Source of the DNA: an uncultured Porphyromonadaceae bacterium
GTDB lineage: Bacteria; Bacteroidota; Bacteroidia; Bacteroidales; Muribaculaceae
NCBI GenBank assembly: GCA_900541835.1
Contig: UQLL01000025.1
Location: 1-38,883 of the forward strand
DNA length: 38,883 bases
Reading direction: 5' to 3'
Shown: positions 16,201 through 22,076 of the stretch, one piece after another
Position numbering within the stretch: the stretch's first letter is position 1
Layout: every line of letters begins with the position of its first letter
Notes under the pieces: generated by a model
Databases searched by the model: none
Told to the model about the DNA's origin: nothing
What the model saw: only the letters and a program-made list of their open reading frames with translations
Translations under genes and position numbers: made by a program

Positions 16201-16639
16201 CGTGGAGCACGCCATCCTCGAGGGCATACGCCCCGGCCACGATCCCATAGCCGAGGCCGACCGCCTGCTGCGGCACGCCCTGATCAGGGGGCACCTCACA
16301 CGTGCCGAACACAATGACATGACAGAGGAACTCCACGCCCTGCTCACCTGCGGGCAGGCCCGTGAGTGGTTCGGTCCCGACGTCAAGGTCTTCGCCGAGC
16401 GCACACTCAAGGCAGACATCACCGGCCAGGACCGCCGCCCCGACCGCATCGTAGTAGACGCCGACAACATCGCCACCGTCATCGACTACAAGACCGGCGA
16501 CAGGCGCCCCGCCAAGCACCGCGACCAGGTGCGCGAATACATCACGCGCCTACGCGCCACGAGCCTCTTCGCCGACGTCCGAGGCGTGCTCTGGTATCTC
16601 AAGGACCGGGAAAACCCATTCGACTGGGTCGCCGACTGA
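13208..16639 (+). CDS. UvrD/AddA-like helicase with C-terminal PD-(D/E)xK nuclease
   Basis: The 1143-residue protein has superfamily 1A helicase motifs in order: Walker A ASAGSGKT (residues 7-14, K13), Ia TFTNRATAEM, II DEFQDT (420-425), III GDAKQSIYRFR, V LTIHKAKGLEW and VI YVACTRA. The C-terminal part is an AddA/RecB-type nuclease: a helix with H (GNVEHAILEG), then RPDRIV and the active-site strand VIDYKTGD with D1093 and K1095. Such enzymes resect double-strand breaks for RecA loading. The usual partner (AddB-like) is not in the window. The length fits AddA-like proteins (1000-1250). The protein is close to a Walker A motif at the very N-terminus, which supports the ATG at 13208. Confidence 0.9.
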   Translation: MLTLQRASAGSGKTYSLARTYLRQLLSFRDDNTGTVRLRTPKEVRGTHSHLLAITFTNRATAEMRKRFIDSLALLSHADNPPLDKNGNPVTIDYLADFRKEFSATDTEIAATTRALLSEILNHYSDFQVSTIDSFFQQILRSFAYEAELPDSYEVEIDSERLVNLALDSIFLTARSEPDSDEAFWVDHYTSQLLGKGNKWNLTQRNGGPRRTLVDFLNMMDSEDFKQQRDAIDKYFKDTPPATLRQLPGAIDKLRLPYLQTVHQKAVDATHAFMQAAEAAGVANNLSKDQAGRIDKVRAAKPDKYPFSPTTTRYKNPLVKAGYSKLGENEYNRIKALSDDIADAMDSWKGAGAYFDKVREAVPVVMLVHLLQKHLAQYRTDNNLVQLSDTNTILRAITADSDVPFIYEKIGTRLDSYMIDEFQDTSRLQWENMRPLVDESMGRGNDNLIIGDAKQSIYRFRNADSTLITSGVPAQYAGPRLRTCGDKVDENANWRSAPEIVRFNNSLFTYLASTLHVPGAVADIAATYSGICQQPQQTKLRGYVELRSFVTDKKDADDSATDMPCLVPCIDTLIARGYHPRDIAVLVRTRAEGRTAVRLILEAQADKNANDRIDVISDESLLIASAASVEIITTLLQAVKNDNVQSADTAISGGSYSRRMDDFTGAMHRMRSNGEGLSAEERMELYFACQTPKSNIRQLVADSPSMALPALVERIIGSDMIPESMRRQEAAYISAFQDAVATFSERNQPDVASFLLWWDDNKDSLTITSPEDADAVQVLTIHKAKGLEWRCVIIPSLTFDLKINGNREKDWLPVEEPFKQKAILPPLLPVRLNSRETFEHTPWQQAYDDIEAKNHLDILNLAYVACTRAADELYIFMKEKNTPKDGPADIRDYLLSLRDNADWLPDCDFGMEPAGLLLDTASAGEGGLVLSYGQPPSAEHIAARTRKLDEKRKNGQCESRPLDDYYVNMDIPKINYRVSDLPPHETESASRHAIRLGNVEHAILEGIRPGHDPIAEADRLLRHALIRGHLTRAEHNDMTEELHALLTCGQAREWFGPDVKVFAERTLKADITGQDRRPDRIVVDADNIATVIDYKTGDRRPAKHRDQVREYITRLRATSLFADVRGVLWYLKDRENPFDWVAD

Positions 16640-16686
16640 TGCGCCCCCTCCCGGCGCCGTATTGCGGACGCACGGGCGGCTGGGGG

Positions 16687-16713
16687 CGGAAGCACCCTGG
16701 TGCGTCCCTACAG
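16687..16713. repeat. Dispersed palindromic repeat copy overlapping the araC-type gene end
   Basis: CGGAAGCACC, CT, GGTGCGTCC, CTACA. The CTA at 16708-16710 is the reverse complement of TAG and serves as the stop codon of the minus-strand AraC regulator gene. Confidence 0.8.
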
Positions 16714-17613
16714 GCGGTCGTGGTCGGCGCGGCACTGGCCGTCGCGCCGGTACTCCGACGGCGACACACCCGTGGCGTGGCGGAAGTACTTGCCGAAGAA
16801 GGCCTGCGACGAGAACGACAGCCGCGTGGCTATCTCCTTGATGCGCAAGGACGTGGATGTGAGCATGATTTTCGCCTCCCGCACCACGTACATCTCTATG
16901 TAGTCGCTGGCCGTGCGCCCGAAAGCCCGCTTCAGCACCGCACTCAGATGCTTGGGAGAAATGCCCAGCAGCGCCGAGTAGTACTCCACGTCGCGGTGAC
17001 GGTGGAAGTGCTTTCCCAGCAGGTACAGGAAGTGGGCCGTGATCTCACGGTTGCGCCCCGACAGCGCCGAAGTGTCGTCGGGCAGGCGCCGCTCGATGAT
17101 CTCGTAGAGCGCCGCCTTGAAGATGCACCCGGCCTTGCGCGACGTGTGCGCGCCGGGAAGCTCGTTGGCCGTCATTGCCCGCAGCAGGCCGACGTAGGGC
17201 CTCAGCGCCTCCACCCCACCCGGCTGCATGCGCACCACCGGGTCCATGTGGGCCTTGATGACCAGCGGCAGCAGGTCGTCGAGCGTCGGCACGATACTAT
17301 TCTCCACACGCTCGGTGCACCCTATCGTGGTCACCTGCAGCGGCTCGTCGCTGTGCAGAGTGAAGCTTGTCATATAGCTGTAGGGCCGCAGGATGCCGAT
17401 GGTGTTCGGCTCCAGGCGGTAACGGGTCTCGTCGACGCCGATGGTGGCGGAACCGCTGTGCACGGCCATCAGCATCAGCGAGTCGAAACGCAGCGGACAG
17501 AAGTCCGTGGCGCTGCCAGTCATCGGGCCTTCGTAGAGCCACATCTCCGGACCCAGCGACGACCCGTAATGCTCGGCGTTCAGCTGCGCCAGCGTCAGTA
17601 TGCGGCTCTCCAT
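16708..17613 (-). CDS. AraC-family transcriptional regulator
   Basis: The 301-residue protein has an N-terminal cupin-like sensing domain (about 30-105) and a C-terminal double helix-turn-helix (about 205-292). The first HTH lies near EYYSALLGISPKHLSAVLKRAFG and the second contains the AraC signature IKEIATRLSFSSQAFFGKYFRHATG-x-SPSEYR. It probably controls an unknown set of genes in response to a small ligand. The ATG at 17613 is preferred over the adjacent TTG. It starts 3 bases after the stop of the glycosyltransferase gene, so the two are likely co-transcribed. The last codons run into a dispersed repeat that supplies the stop. Confidence 0.87.
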   Translation of the reverse strand: MESRILTLAQLNAEHYGSSLGPEMWLYEGPMTGSATDFCPLRFDSLMLMAVHSGSATIGVDETRYRLEPNTIGILRPYSYMTSFTLHSDEPLQVTTIGCTERVENSIVPTLDDLLPLVIKAHMDPVVRMQPGGVEALRPYVGLLRAMTANELPGAHTSRKAGCIFKAALYEIIERRLPDDTSALSGRNREITAHFLYLLGKHFHRHRDVEYYSALLGISPKHLSAVLKRAFGRTASDYIEMYVVREAKIMLTSTSLRIKEIATRLSFSSQAFFGKYFRHATGVSPSEYRRDGQCRADHDRL

Positions 17614-17616
17614 CAA

Positions 17617-18357
17617 TCAGGAATGACGGCGGATGGCGCGGAATAGGAAGCCGACGTGGCGCGTGGCAGTGGGGAAAAAGCCGTAATGCTCGCTCATGAT
17701 GGAAAAGCGTTCGCGAAGCGACTCGAACTTATGGCGGCGCGTCAGTCCGCCATCGAGATAGTGAATGGTGACACAGCGCAGGTTCTCGCAGCGTCCGGGG
17801 GTGGTGGCGCGGATGCAGCGCACACACCAGTCGTAGTCGGCCGAGAGGCGGTAGCGGGTGTCGAACTCGGGCGCCAGTTCGCGGCGCACCATGAAGGCCT
17901 GGTGGCACACCAGCATTCCCCGGGCGAAGCTATCGGCCGTCAGCACCCTCGGCGCCGACAAGTGGCGGGGGCGCAGGAGCGTTCCCGCCGCGTCCACAAT
18001 CATCGTGTCGCCGTAGATTATGTCCGGGTCGCGCTCGGCGGCCATGGCGTATCGCGACAGCGTGGCTCCGGTGGCCAGCCGGTCCCCGGCGTTGAGGAAG
18101 AGCACGTACTTGCCCCGGGCCATACGCAAACCTTTGTTCATGGCGTCGTAGAGTCCTCGGTCGGGCTCCGAGAGGATGCGCAGACCGGGTGTGGAATGGC
18201 GCCGTGCCACCGCCAGCGTGTCGTCCGTGCTGGCCCCGTCAATGACGAGGTGCTCGAAATCCACGCACTTCTGCTCGCGTATGCTCTGCATGGTGGCCGG
18301 AAGCGTACCGGCGGCGTTGTAGGTCACCGTGATGACCGATATCAGGGGAGTACTCAT
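17617..18357 (-). CDS. Glycosyltransferase family 2 protein
   Basis: The 246-residue protein begins with the GT-A opening VITVTYNAAGTLPATMQSI. It has the nucleotide-sugar motif DGASTDDT (about 40-47), EPDRGLYDAMNKG (64-76) and the metal/donor region FLNAGDRL (about 88-94, the place of DxD). This pattern matches WcaE-like GT2 enzymes that transfer sugars during surface polysaccharide synthesis. It has no membrane segment. The start at 18357 fits the family N-terminus. A -7 box lies at 18380-18387. The AraC gene follows directly, which is unusual for a glycosyltransferase. Confidence 0.87.
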   Translation of the reverse strand: MSTPLISVITVTYNAAGTLPATMQSIREQKCVDFEHLVIDGASTDDTLAVARRHSTPGLRILSEPDRGLYDAMNKGLRMARGKYVLFLNAGDRLATGATLSRYAMAAERDPDIIYGDTMIVDAAGTLLRPRHLSAPRVLTADSFARGMLVCHQAFMVRRELAPEFDTRYRLSADYDWCVRCIRATTPGRCENLRCVTIHYLDGGLTRRHKFESLRERFSIMSEHYGFFPTATRHVGFLFRAIRRHS

Positions 18358-18379
18358 TCTAATCTGCGTCTTTATGATG

Positions 18380-18387
18380 CAAAGATA
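18380..18387 (-). promoter_or_regulatory. -7 box of the glycosyltransferase gene
   Basis: TATCTTTG on the minus strand, 22 bases before the ATG at 18357. The -33 element is weak. Confidence 0.5.
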
Positions 18388-18457
18388 GCGAATTTTTCCG
18401 TAAGCCAGGCCATATATGGCGACAAAACCCCTAACGACCACACGATGGCGGCATACG

Positions 18458-18495
18458 AAAACGTGCCGAAGCGGAAAGATGTCCGTTTCGGCACG
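18458..18495 (-). terminator. Terminator of the ferredoxin gene
   Basis: On the minus strand, CGTGCCGAA and CGGA pair with TCCG and TTCGGCACG around a short loop with one mismatch, followed by four T. Confidence 0.75.
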
Positions 18496-18520
18496 CCGTG
18501 TTCTGTCAGTGTTGCTGTGG

Positions 18521-18688
18521 TCAGCCCTCCTCGATAGCGTCGTTGGGGCAGACGGCGGCACAACTGCCGCAGCTGATGCACGTGTCGGGGTCGATGTGGT
18601 AGATATCGCCCTCGGAGATGGCCTCCACGGGGCAGACGGGCAGACATGTGCCGCAGGCGACACACTTGTCGGTGATTACGTAAGCCAT
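18521..18688 (-). CDS. 2x[4Fe-4S] ferredoxin, 55 residues
   Basis: The short protein MAYVITDKCVACGTCLPVCP continues to a second cluster motif. Two CxxCxxCxxxCP motifs are present (CVACGTCLPVCP and CISCGSCAAVCP), each able to bind a [4Fe-4S] cluster in a crossed fashion. The length and symmetry are those of clostridial-type ferredoxins, which carry low-potential electrons in anaerobic metabolism. It has its own consensus promoter (18756-18786) and terminator, so it is probably monocistronic and well expressed. A perfect TACTCA-N4-TGAGTA palindrome sits just upstream of the promoter. Confidence 0.95.
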   Translation of the reverse strand: MAYVITDKCVACGTCLPVCPVEAISEGDIYHIDPDTCISCGSCAAVCPNDAIEEG

Positions 18689-18755
18689 GGTTTAGTTCTT
18701 TATTTTTTGTTCAGGTTTTGCTTTTTGCGGACGGGCACATACCCATTCGTGGGTG

Positions 18756-18786
18756 CAAAGTTAGTGAGAAAATCCCGATTGCCAAA
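18756..18786 (-). promoter_or_regulatory. Ferredoxin promoter
   Basis: On the minus strand: TTTG (18786-18783), 19 bp, TAACTTTG (18763-18756). This is the exact Bacteroidota consensus, and the leader is about 60 nt. Confidence 0.88.
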
Positions 18787-18804
18787 GCCGAAGGCCGAAA
18801 AAAA

Positions 18805-18820
18805 TACTCAAATGTGAGTA
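18805..18820. promoter_or_regulatory. Palindrome TACTCA-N4-TGAGTA upstream of the ferredoxin promoter
   Basis: A perfect 6-bp inverted repeat with a 4-base spacer, 19 bases upstream of the -33 element. The 5-N4-5 geometry is that of Crp/Fnr-family operators (FNR box TTGAT-N4-ATCAA). A Crp/Fnr-type regulator gene lies about 1.2 kb away. A binding role is inference. Confidence 0.4.
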
Positions 18821-18821
18821 T

Positions 18822-19050
18822 CGACCCTCGCCAGGCCTCGTTCCGCCCCCTCTTGCGCCGTCCGTACGCCCATTGACCAATGTCGGCCTCGATGGGTTCG
18901 TAAAAGTCCCCATGCCTCCCAGATTCTGTCGTAAATGTTAAATTTCATTCCCTGTTAGCGTGCGCAATATGGAAAAAATCATTTTCCAGGCAGTAAAAAA
19001 TTTGCATTCATTAACAAACCGACATCTATTTTTAGAACAATTTAACGGTT
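18822..19050. other. Gene-free stretch
   Basis: This is intergenic DNA between the ferredoxin promoter and the RNA candidate. GC content falls toward the RNA promoter. I see no ORF with credible coding character and no repeat. Confidence 0.5.
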
Positions 19051-19053
19051 TTT

Positions 19054-19087
19054 TTAGTCTCCCAAACTGCAATCGTTCATAATTTTG
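19054..19087 (+). promoter_or_regulatory. Promoter of the 19.1-kb RNA
   Basis: TAATTTTG (19080-19087) with a T-rich TTTAG about 22 bases upstream as a weak -33 element. No ORF of useful length begins downstream before the terminator. Confidence 0.7.
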
Positions 19088-19091
19088 CACT

Positions 19092-19262
19092 CGCAAGGAG
19101 GAAACATCCATGAATTGAGACTGACATGGATGGTTCATAATTTTTGAAGCAATAGTGATATAATTAATAAGAGTGAGGTAGGAGCTTTCCAAGCTCGGGA
19201 GAGTCTAAATTGCCACCGCCTCACAAAGCAAGGAGAAATTGTGAAATTTCTCCTTGTTTTTT
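19092..19262 (+). ncRNA. Structured small RNA (about 170 nt)
   Basis: The sequence runs from just after a -7 box to an intrinsic terminator and stands between two minus-strand genes, so it is not the leader of either. Visible helices are CATCCATG/CATGGATG (19105-19132), a GTGAGG/CCTCAC closing stem (about 19173-19224) with an inner GAGCTT/AAGCTC hairpin, and the terminator. The 5' end has AGGAAACAT (19099-19107) and TGACATG (19122-19128), shared with the RNA at 4.0 kb. The size, isolation and structure fit a housekeeping RNA such as a Bacteroidales 6S-type RNA, but I cannot confirm a family. Confidence 0.7.
19229..19262 (+). terminator. Intrinsic terminator of the 19.1-kb RNA
   Basis: A perfect 12-bp stem CAAGGAGAAATT/AATTTCTCCTTG with a GTGA tetraloop, followed by six T. 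Confidence 0.95.
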
Positions 19263-19372
19263 GTTTCTGTTCAGCCTGTATCGTGCGGCGACGCGCCCGC
19301 AGTTCATGTGCAGGACGAAAATTTCCCCGGATATATAATGCGGTCCCGTCATCGAAGCCATCATGGCCGACC

Positions 19373-19996
19373 TCACTTGCGGTCGCGGCGTAGCTTGCTG
19401 AGGTATTCGGGGGTGATGCGCAGGTAGGAGGCGATCATGCGCAGGGGCACGCGGGCCATGATTTCGGGACGCGACAAGAGAAAAGTCTCGTAGCGTTGCT
19501 GGGCGGTACCGACAAGCTCGCTGTCACGTTCCTCGTAGCGGAAGAGCTGCCGCTGGGCCAGGCGCAGGTTCCACAGGGCGAAAGACAGGTTACGCTCCAG
19601 CAAGGCGTCGTAGTCGGCGCGGGCCACGCGCAGCAGCTTGCAAGGCGTACAGGCCTCGTAGTTGACGGCCGACGGCCGCCCCTGATCGTAGCAGTGGTGC
19701 GAGAGCACCAACGTGGCCGGCAGCCCGAAGGCCTCCGTCACCTCCCGCCCGCAGTCGGTACGCCAGATGCGCATGATGCCCTCGACAAGCACATAGAGGT
19801 TGTCGTCGAACTCCCCGGCGCGGATTATGGCTCGACCGCGGGGCAGTCGCAGCAGCCGTCCGAGCGAGATGAACTCGTCGGCCAGAGTTCGCCCCATGCG
19901 CATAGAGCATTCCATGTTGAGGTCGTCGCGCAGGCGCTCCCTGGCGGAAGCGCTCAGCCGCAGGACCCGCAGACCTTTGTCTGTATCTGTTTTCAT
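19373..19996 (-). CDS. Crp/Fnr-family transcriptional regulator
   Basis: The 207-residue protein has a cyclic-nucleotide-binding-type beta barrel (about 40-130, with RLPRGRAIIRAGEFDDNLYV and the following LVEGIMRIW strand). A long dimerisation helix (about 140-165) and a C-terminal HTH (LRMIASYLRITPEYLSKLRR, 185-204) follow. Four-cysteine FNR-type cluster ligands at the N-terminus are missing. The cNMP site lacks an obvious Arg-Ala-Ala signature, so the effector is unknown. The ATG at 19996 is chosen because an upstream TTG would include the -7 box (20018-20025). It is the only Crp/Fnr gene in the window and lies near the ferredoxin gene. Confidence 0.87.
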   Translation of the reverse strand: MKTDTDKGLRVLRLSASARERLRDDLNMECSMRMGRTLADEFISLGRLLRLPRGRAIIRAGEFDDNLYVLVEGIMRIWRTDCGREVTEAFGLPATLVLSHHCYDQGRPSAVNYEACTPCKLLRVARADYDALLERNLSFALWNLRLAQRQLFRYEERDSELVGTAQQRYETFLLSRPEIMARVPLRMIASYLRITPEYLSKLRRDRK

Positions 19997-20017
19997 CGTC
20001 CGCAGTCTTTGTTTTGG

Positions 20018-20025
20018 CAAAGTTA
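20018..20025 (-). promoter_or_regulatory. -7 box of the Crp/Fnr gene
   Basis: TAACTTTG on the minus strand, 21 bases before the ATG. No clear -33 element. Confidence 0.55.
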
Positions 20026-20079
20026 GCAATAAAAGTGGATAATGGAGGCACCCTCGTCCGCAATCGCAGATTCTCCGCC

Positions 20080-21273
20080 TCAGAAGCGGACGCCGACGGA
20101 GGCCGAGAAGGTCTCTATGGAGTTGAAGAAGTTATAGTGGTGGCCGCGGAACCAGTGGCCGTCCACCTTGCCGGCCAGGCCGAAGAAGAAGTCGGAGACG
20201 TTGTAGACCAGTCCCATGCGCCCCAGGAGGTTGAGCGTCCATGTGTTGCGCCGTCCGCCGGAACTGCTGCGCATGCTGTGCTTGACGCCGACCGAAGGAG
20301 CCGCAGTGACGTTGAACACGAACCCGCGCCCGAAGACGAGATTGTAGCCGTAGCCTACAATCAGGGAGTAGTCGTTGTAGTCGAACCGGTATTTCGTGTC
20401 GTTGCTGAGCAGGTGCTGGAGCATCTCCGGCGGCAGGGTGGAAAAGTCGATGTCGATGTCATGGTTGGAGACGGAGAAGCCGGCGATGAAGCTGCCGGCG
20501 CTGCGTTTCTGGAGGTTGGAGAACCCGTAGACGCACCCCTGCGAATACTTGGTGTGGTTGAAGAAGTAGTAGGCGTTGACGCCGATGGAGCGGAAGCTGA
20601 CGCCGGGGATGTGCTTCTTGAAGAGGCGCCCGTCGTTGTAGTCGCCGAAGCGGCGCAGGTAGGTGCCGCCGGTGTTTTCGGAACAGTACCCCTCGGCATA
20701 GAAGCGGGCGCAGGTGAAGGCGAACTCCAGGCGCTTGTGTAACAGGGGCTTGTTGCCGATGACGTTGCTCATGTCGAGGCTGTATCCTACGCTGACGGCC
20801 ATATACTGGAGGTAGAAGCCGAGCTGGCTGTATGGCTCGGAGAGCATCCATATGGGCACGTCGCCCTTGAAGTCCATGGCGTAGGAGTCTAACCAGTTGT
20901 CGTTGACCAGGCGTGCCTTCCAGCGCTTGCCGGTACCCTGCACGTATTCGGGCTCGTAGTAGTTGAAGGCGTGGTTGGCCCAGTTGTAGACATCGACGCA
21001 GAATCCCAGGAACTTAGGATATATGACAGATGTGTCAGCCATCTGGAGCGTGCCGGCGTGGAGGCGGTTCCACCACCAATCCGGGAGCCGGGAGCGCGGC
21101 ACATCCATGGGGAGCTTGCCGCCAAGGATGGACTCCGGGGCGGACTGCACGGCGATGGTGTCGATGTCGGCAAGGGTATCGGCAGGTTCCTCACCCCTGG
21201 CCGTCAGGCACGGCAATGCCAACAGCATACACAGCACTGCGGACAGGCAAACGGACGGGAGTCTCCGGGTCAT
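20080..21273 (-). CDS. DUF4421 outer-membrane protein
   Basis: The 397-residue protein has a signal peptide (1-25). The remainder has repeated amphipathic strands typical of a beta barrel, with family-like blocks VYNWANHAFNYYEPEYVQGTG, YLQYMAVSVGYSLD and FSVSNHDIDIDF, and a terminal GVRF. This matches DUF4421, a Bacteroidota family of uncharacterised outer-membrane proteins. It begins 4 bases after the small tail-domain protein gene and shares its promoter (21745-21776). The function is unknown. The context suggests an envelope role. Confidence 0.8.
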   Translation of the reverse strand: MTRRLPSVCLSAVLCMLLALPCLTARGEEPADTLADIDTIAVQSAPESILGGKLPMDVPRSRLPDWWWNRLHAGTLQMADTSVIYPKFLGFCVDVYNWANHAFNYYEPEYVQGTGKRWKARLVNDNWLDSYAMDFKGDVPIWMLSEPYSQLGFYLQYMAVSVGYSLDMSNVIGNKPLLHKRLEFAFTCARFYAEGYCSENTGGTYLRRFGDYNDGRLFKKHIPGVSFRSIGVNAYYFFNHTKYSQGCVYGFSNLQKRSAGSFIAGFSVSNHDIDIDFSTLPPEMLQHLLSNDTKYRFDYNDYSLIVGYGYNLVFGRGFVFNVTAAPSVGVKHSMRSSSGGRRNTWTLNLLGRMGLVYNVSDFFFGLAGKVDGHWFRGHHYNFFNSIETFSASVGVRF

Positions 21274-21277
21274 GGAA

Positions 21278-21613
21278 TCAGACGGCGACTTTGCAGGTGA
21301 GGTCTCCTATCTTGATGAGGTACACGCCGTGATTATTGAGCGTCATGCGGTAGTTGCCGGCCTGCAGGGAGCTCTGCGCCACGAGGTGGCCGAGGATGGA
21401 GTAGACCTTGACCTGGACGGGCTTGTTGGTGGTGATGTAAATGACGCTGCGACCGGAGCGGATCTCGACATCGACCTGACGGACGACGATGCGGGCCTCG
21501 GGCACCGCGTCAATGCGCGCGATGTCCCAGCTGCGTGCCGCCGCCTCCCAGGGCAACGCCAGCAGCAGAGCGGCTATCACCACCAGCAGGCGGCGCCTCA
21601 ACGTCCTGGTCAT
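21278..21613 (-). CDS. Small secreted protein consisting mainly of a T9SS-tail-like domain
   Basis: The 111-residue protein has a signal peptide (MTRTLRRRLLVVIAALLLALPWEAAA). The mature part is little more than one sandwich domain resembling the type A sorting domain of the type IX system: QVKVYSILGHLVAQSSLQAG, then YRMTLNNHGVYLIKIGDLTCKVAV. In normal T9SS cargo this domain follows a large effector; here it stands alone. It could be a degenerate gene, an adaptor, or a protein with a shared fold but another role. The ATG at 21613 gives a proper signal peptide. The promoter lies about 130 bases upstream, and DUF4421 follows 4 bases after. Confidence 0.7.
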   Translation of the reverse strand: MTRTLRRRLLVVIAALLLALPWEAAARSWDIARIDAVPEARIVVRQVDVEIRSGRSVIYITTNKPVQVKVYSILGHLVAQSSLQAGNYRMTLNNHGVYLIKIGDLTCKVAV

Positions 21614-21670
21614 CTCAACTATCTTCTTCCTATTCAATGTCAATGCACATCGGCAATGCTCAGGCCAAGC

Positions 21671-21685
21671 CACGTCGGAGACGTG
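21671..21685. other. Short leader hairpin
   Basis: CACGTC, GGA, GACGTG: a 6-bp hairpin in the 5' leader of the 21613 gene on the minus strand. A regulatory role is unknown. Confidence 0.3.
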
Positions 21686-21744
21686 CGTTCATCCGCCGAG
21701 GCCGCGCCCTGCACATTGTTGTGCGCATTACACTTTTCAGGGCG

Positions 21745-21776
21745 TAAAATTACTAAAAATTTCTTATCCGTGCAAA
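21745..21776 (-). promoter_or_regulatory. Promoter of the tail-domain/DUF4421 pair
   Basis: On the minus strand: TTTG (21776-21773), 20 bp, TAATTTTA (21752-21745). It leaves a leader of about 125 nt. Confidence 0.7.
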
Positions 21777-21783
21777 CGCCGAC

Positions 21784-21996
21784 TCAGTCGCCGTGCGCGG
21801 CGATGAGTTCCTTGGCCCTGTGGGCGTCTTTTTCGTCCACCAGAAGGGTTGCGCCGCCGGTGCCTCCGCCAAGCGACGGGAACACGGAGTTAGTACCTGT
21901 GTCCTGCACCTGCGCCGCAATGCCGGCGTCGGCGAGCATGCCGCGCACTATGTACGCCTGCTCGGGCGTGCTGTAGGTTCGTAAAGCCTTCATCAT
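21784..21996 (-). CDS. DUF2007 family small protein
   Basis: The 70-residue protein MMKALRTYSTPEQAYIVRGM continues with LADAGIAAQVQDTGTNSVFPSLGGGTGGATLLVDEKDAHRAKELI, the typical DUF2007 pattern: a small ferredoxin-like fold with an exposed GG loop and a C-terminal helix. Such proteins are annotated as putative signal-transducing, without proven function. Two tandem ATG codons (21996, 21993) are possible starts. It lies 80 bases downstream of mltG on the same strand. Confidence 0.8.
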   Translation of the reverse strand: MMKALRTYSTPEQAYIVRGMLADAGIAAQVQDTGTNSVFPSLGGGTGGATLLVDEKDAHRAKELIAAHGD

Positions 21997-22076
21997 AGCT
22001 TCTCTGTTTTGTTTATATAAACTTCCAACGTCGCCATCCGTCCGAAAGTTGAAAACCGCGAATTGCAGGGATGATT

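Noticed and set aside
13208..16639. Anti-phage helicase-nuclease defence system
   Set aside because: Motif order and C-terminal nuclease match AddA/RecB-type repair enzymes, and no partner defence genes lie beside it.
18372..18665. 97-codon minus-strand frame across the ferredoxin gene
   Set aside because: It is a different frame from the ferredoxin, which alone carries the two cluster motifs, and it crosses the ferredoxin terminator.
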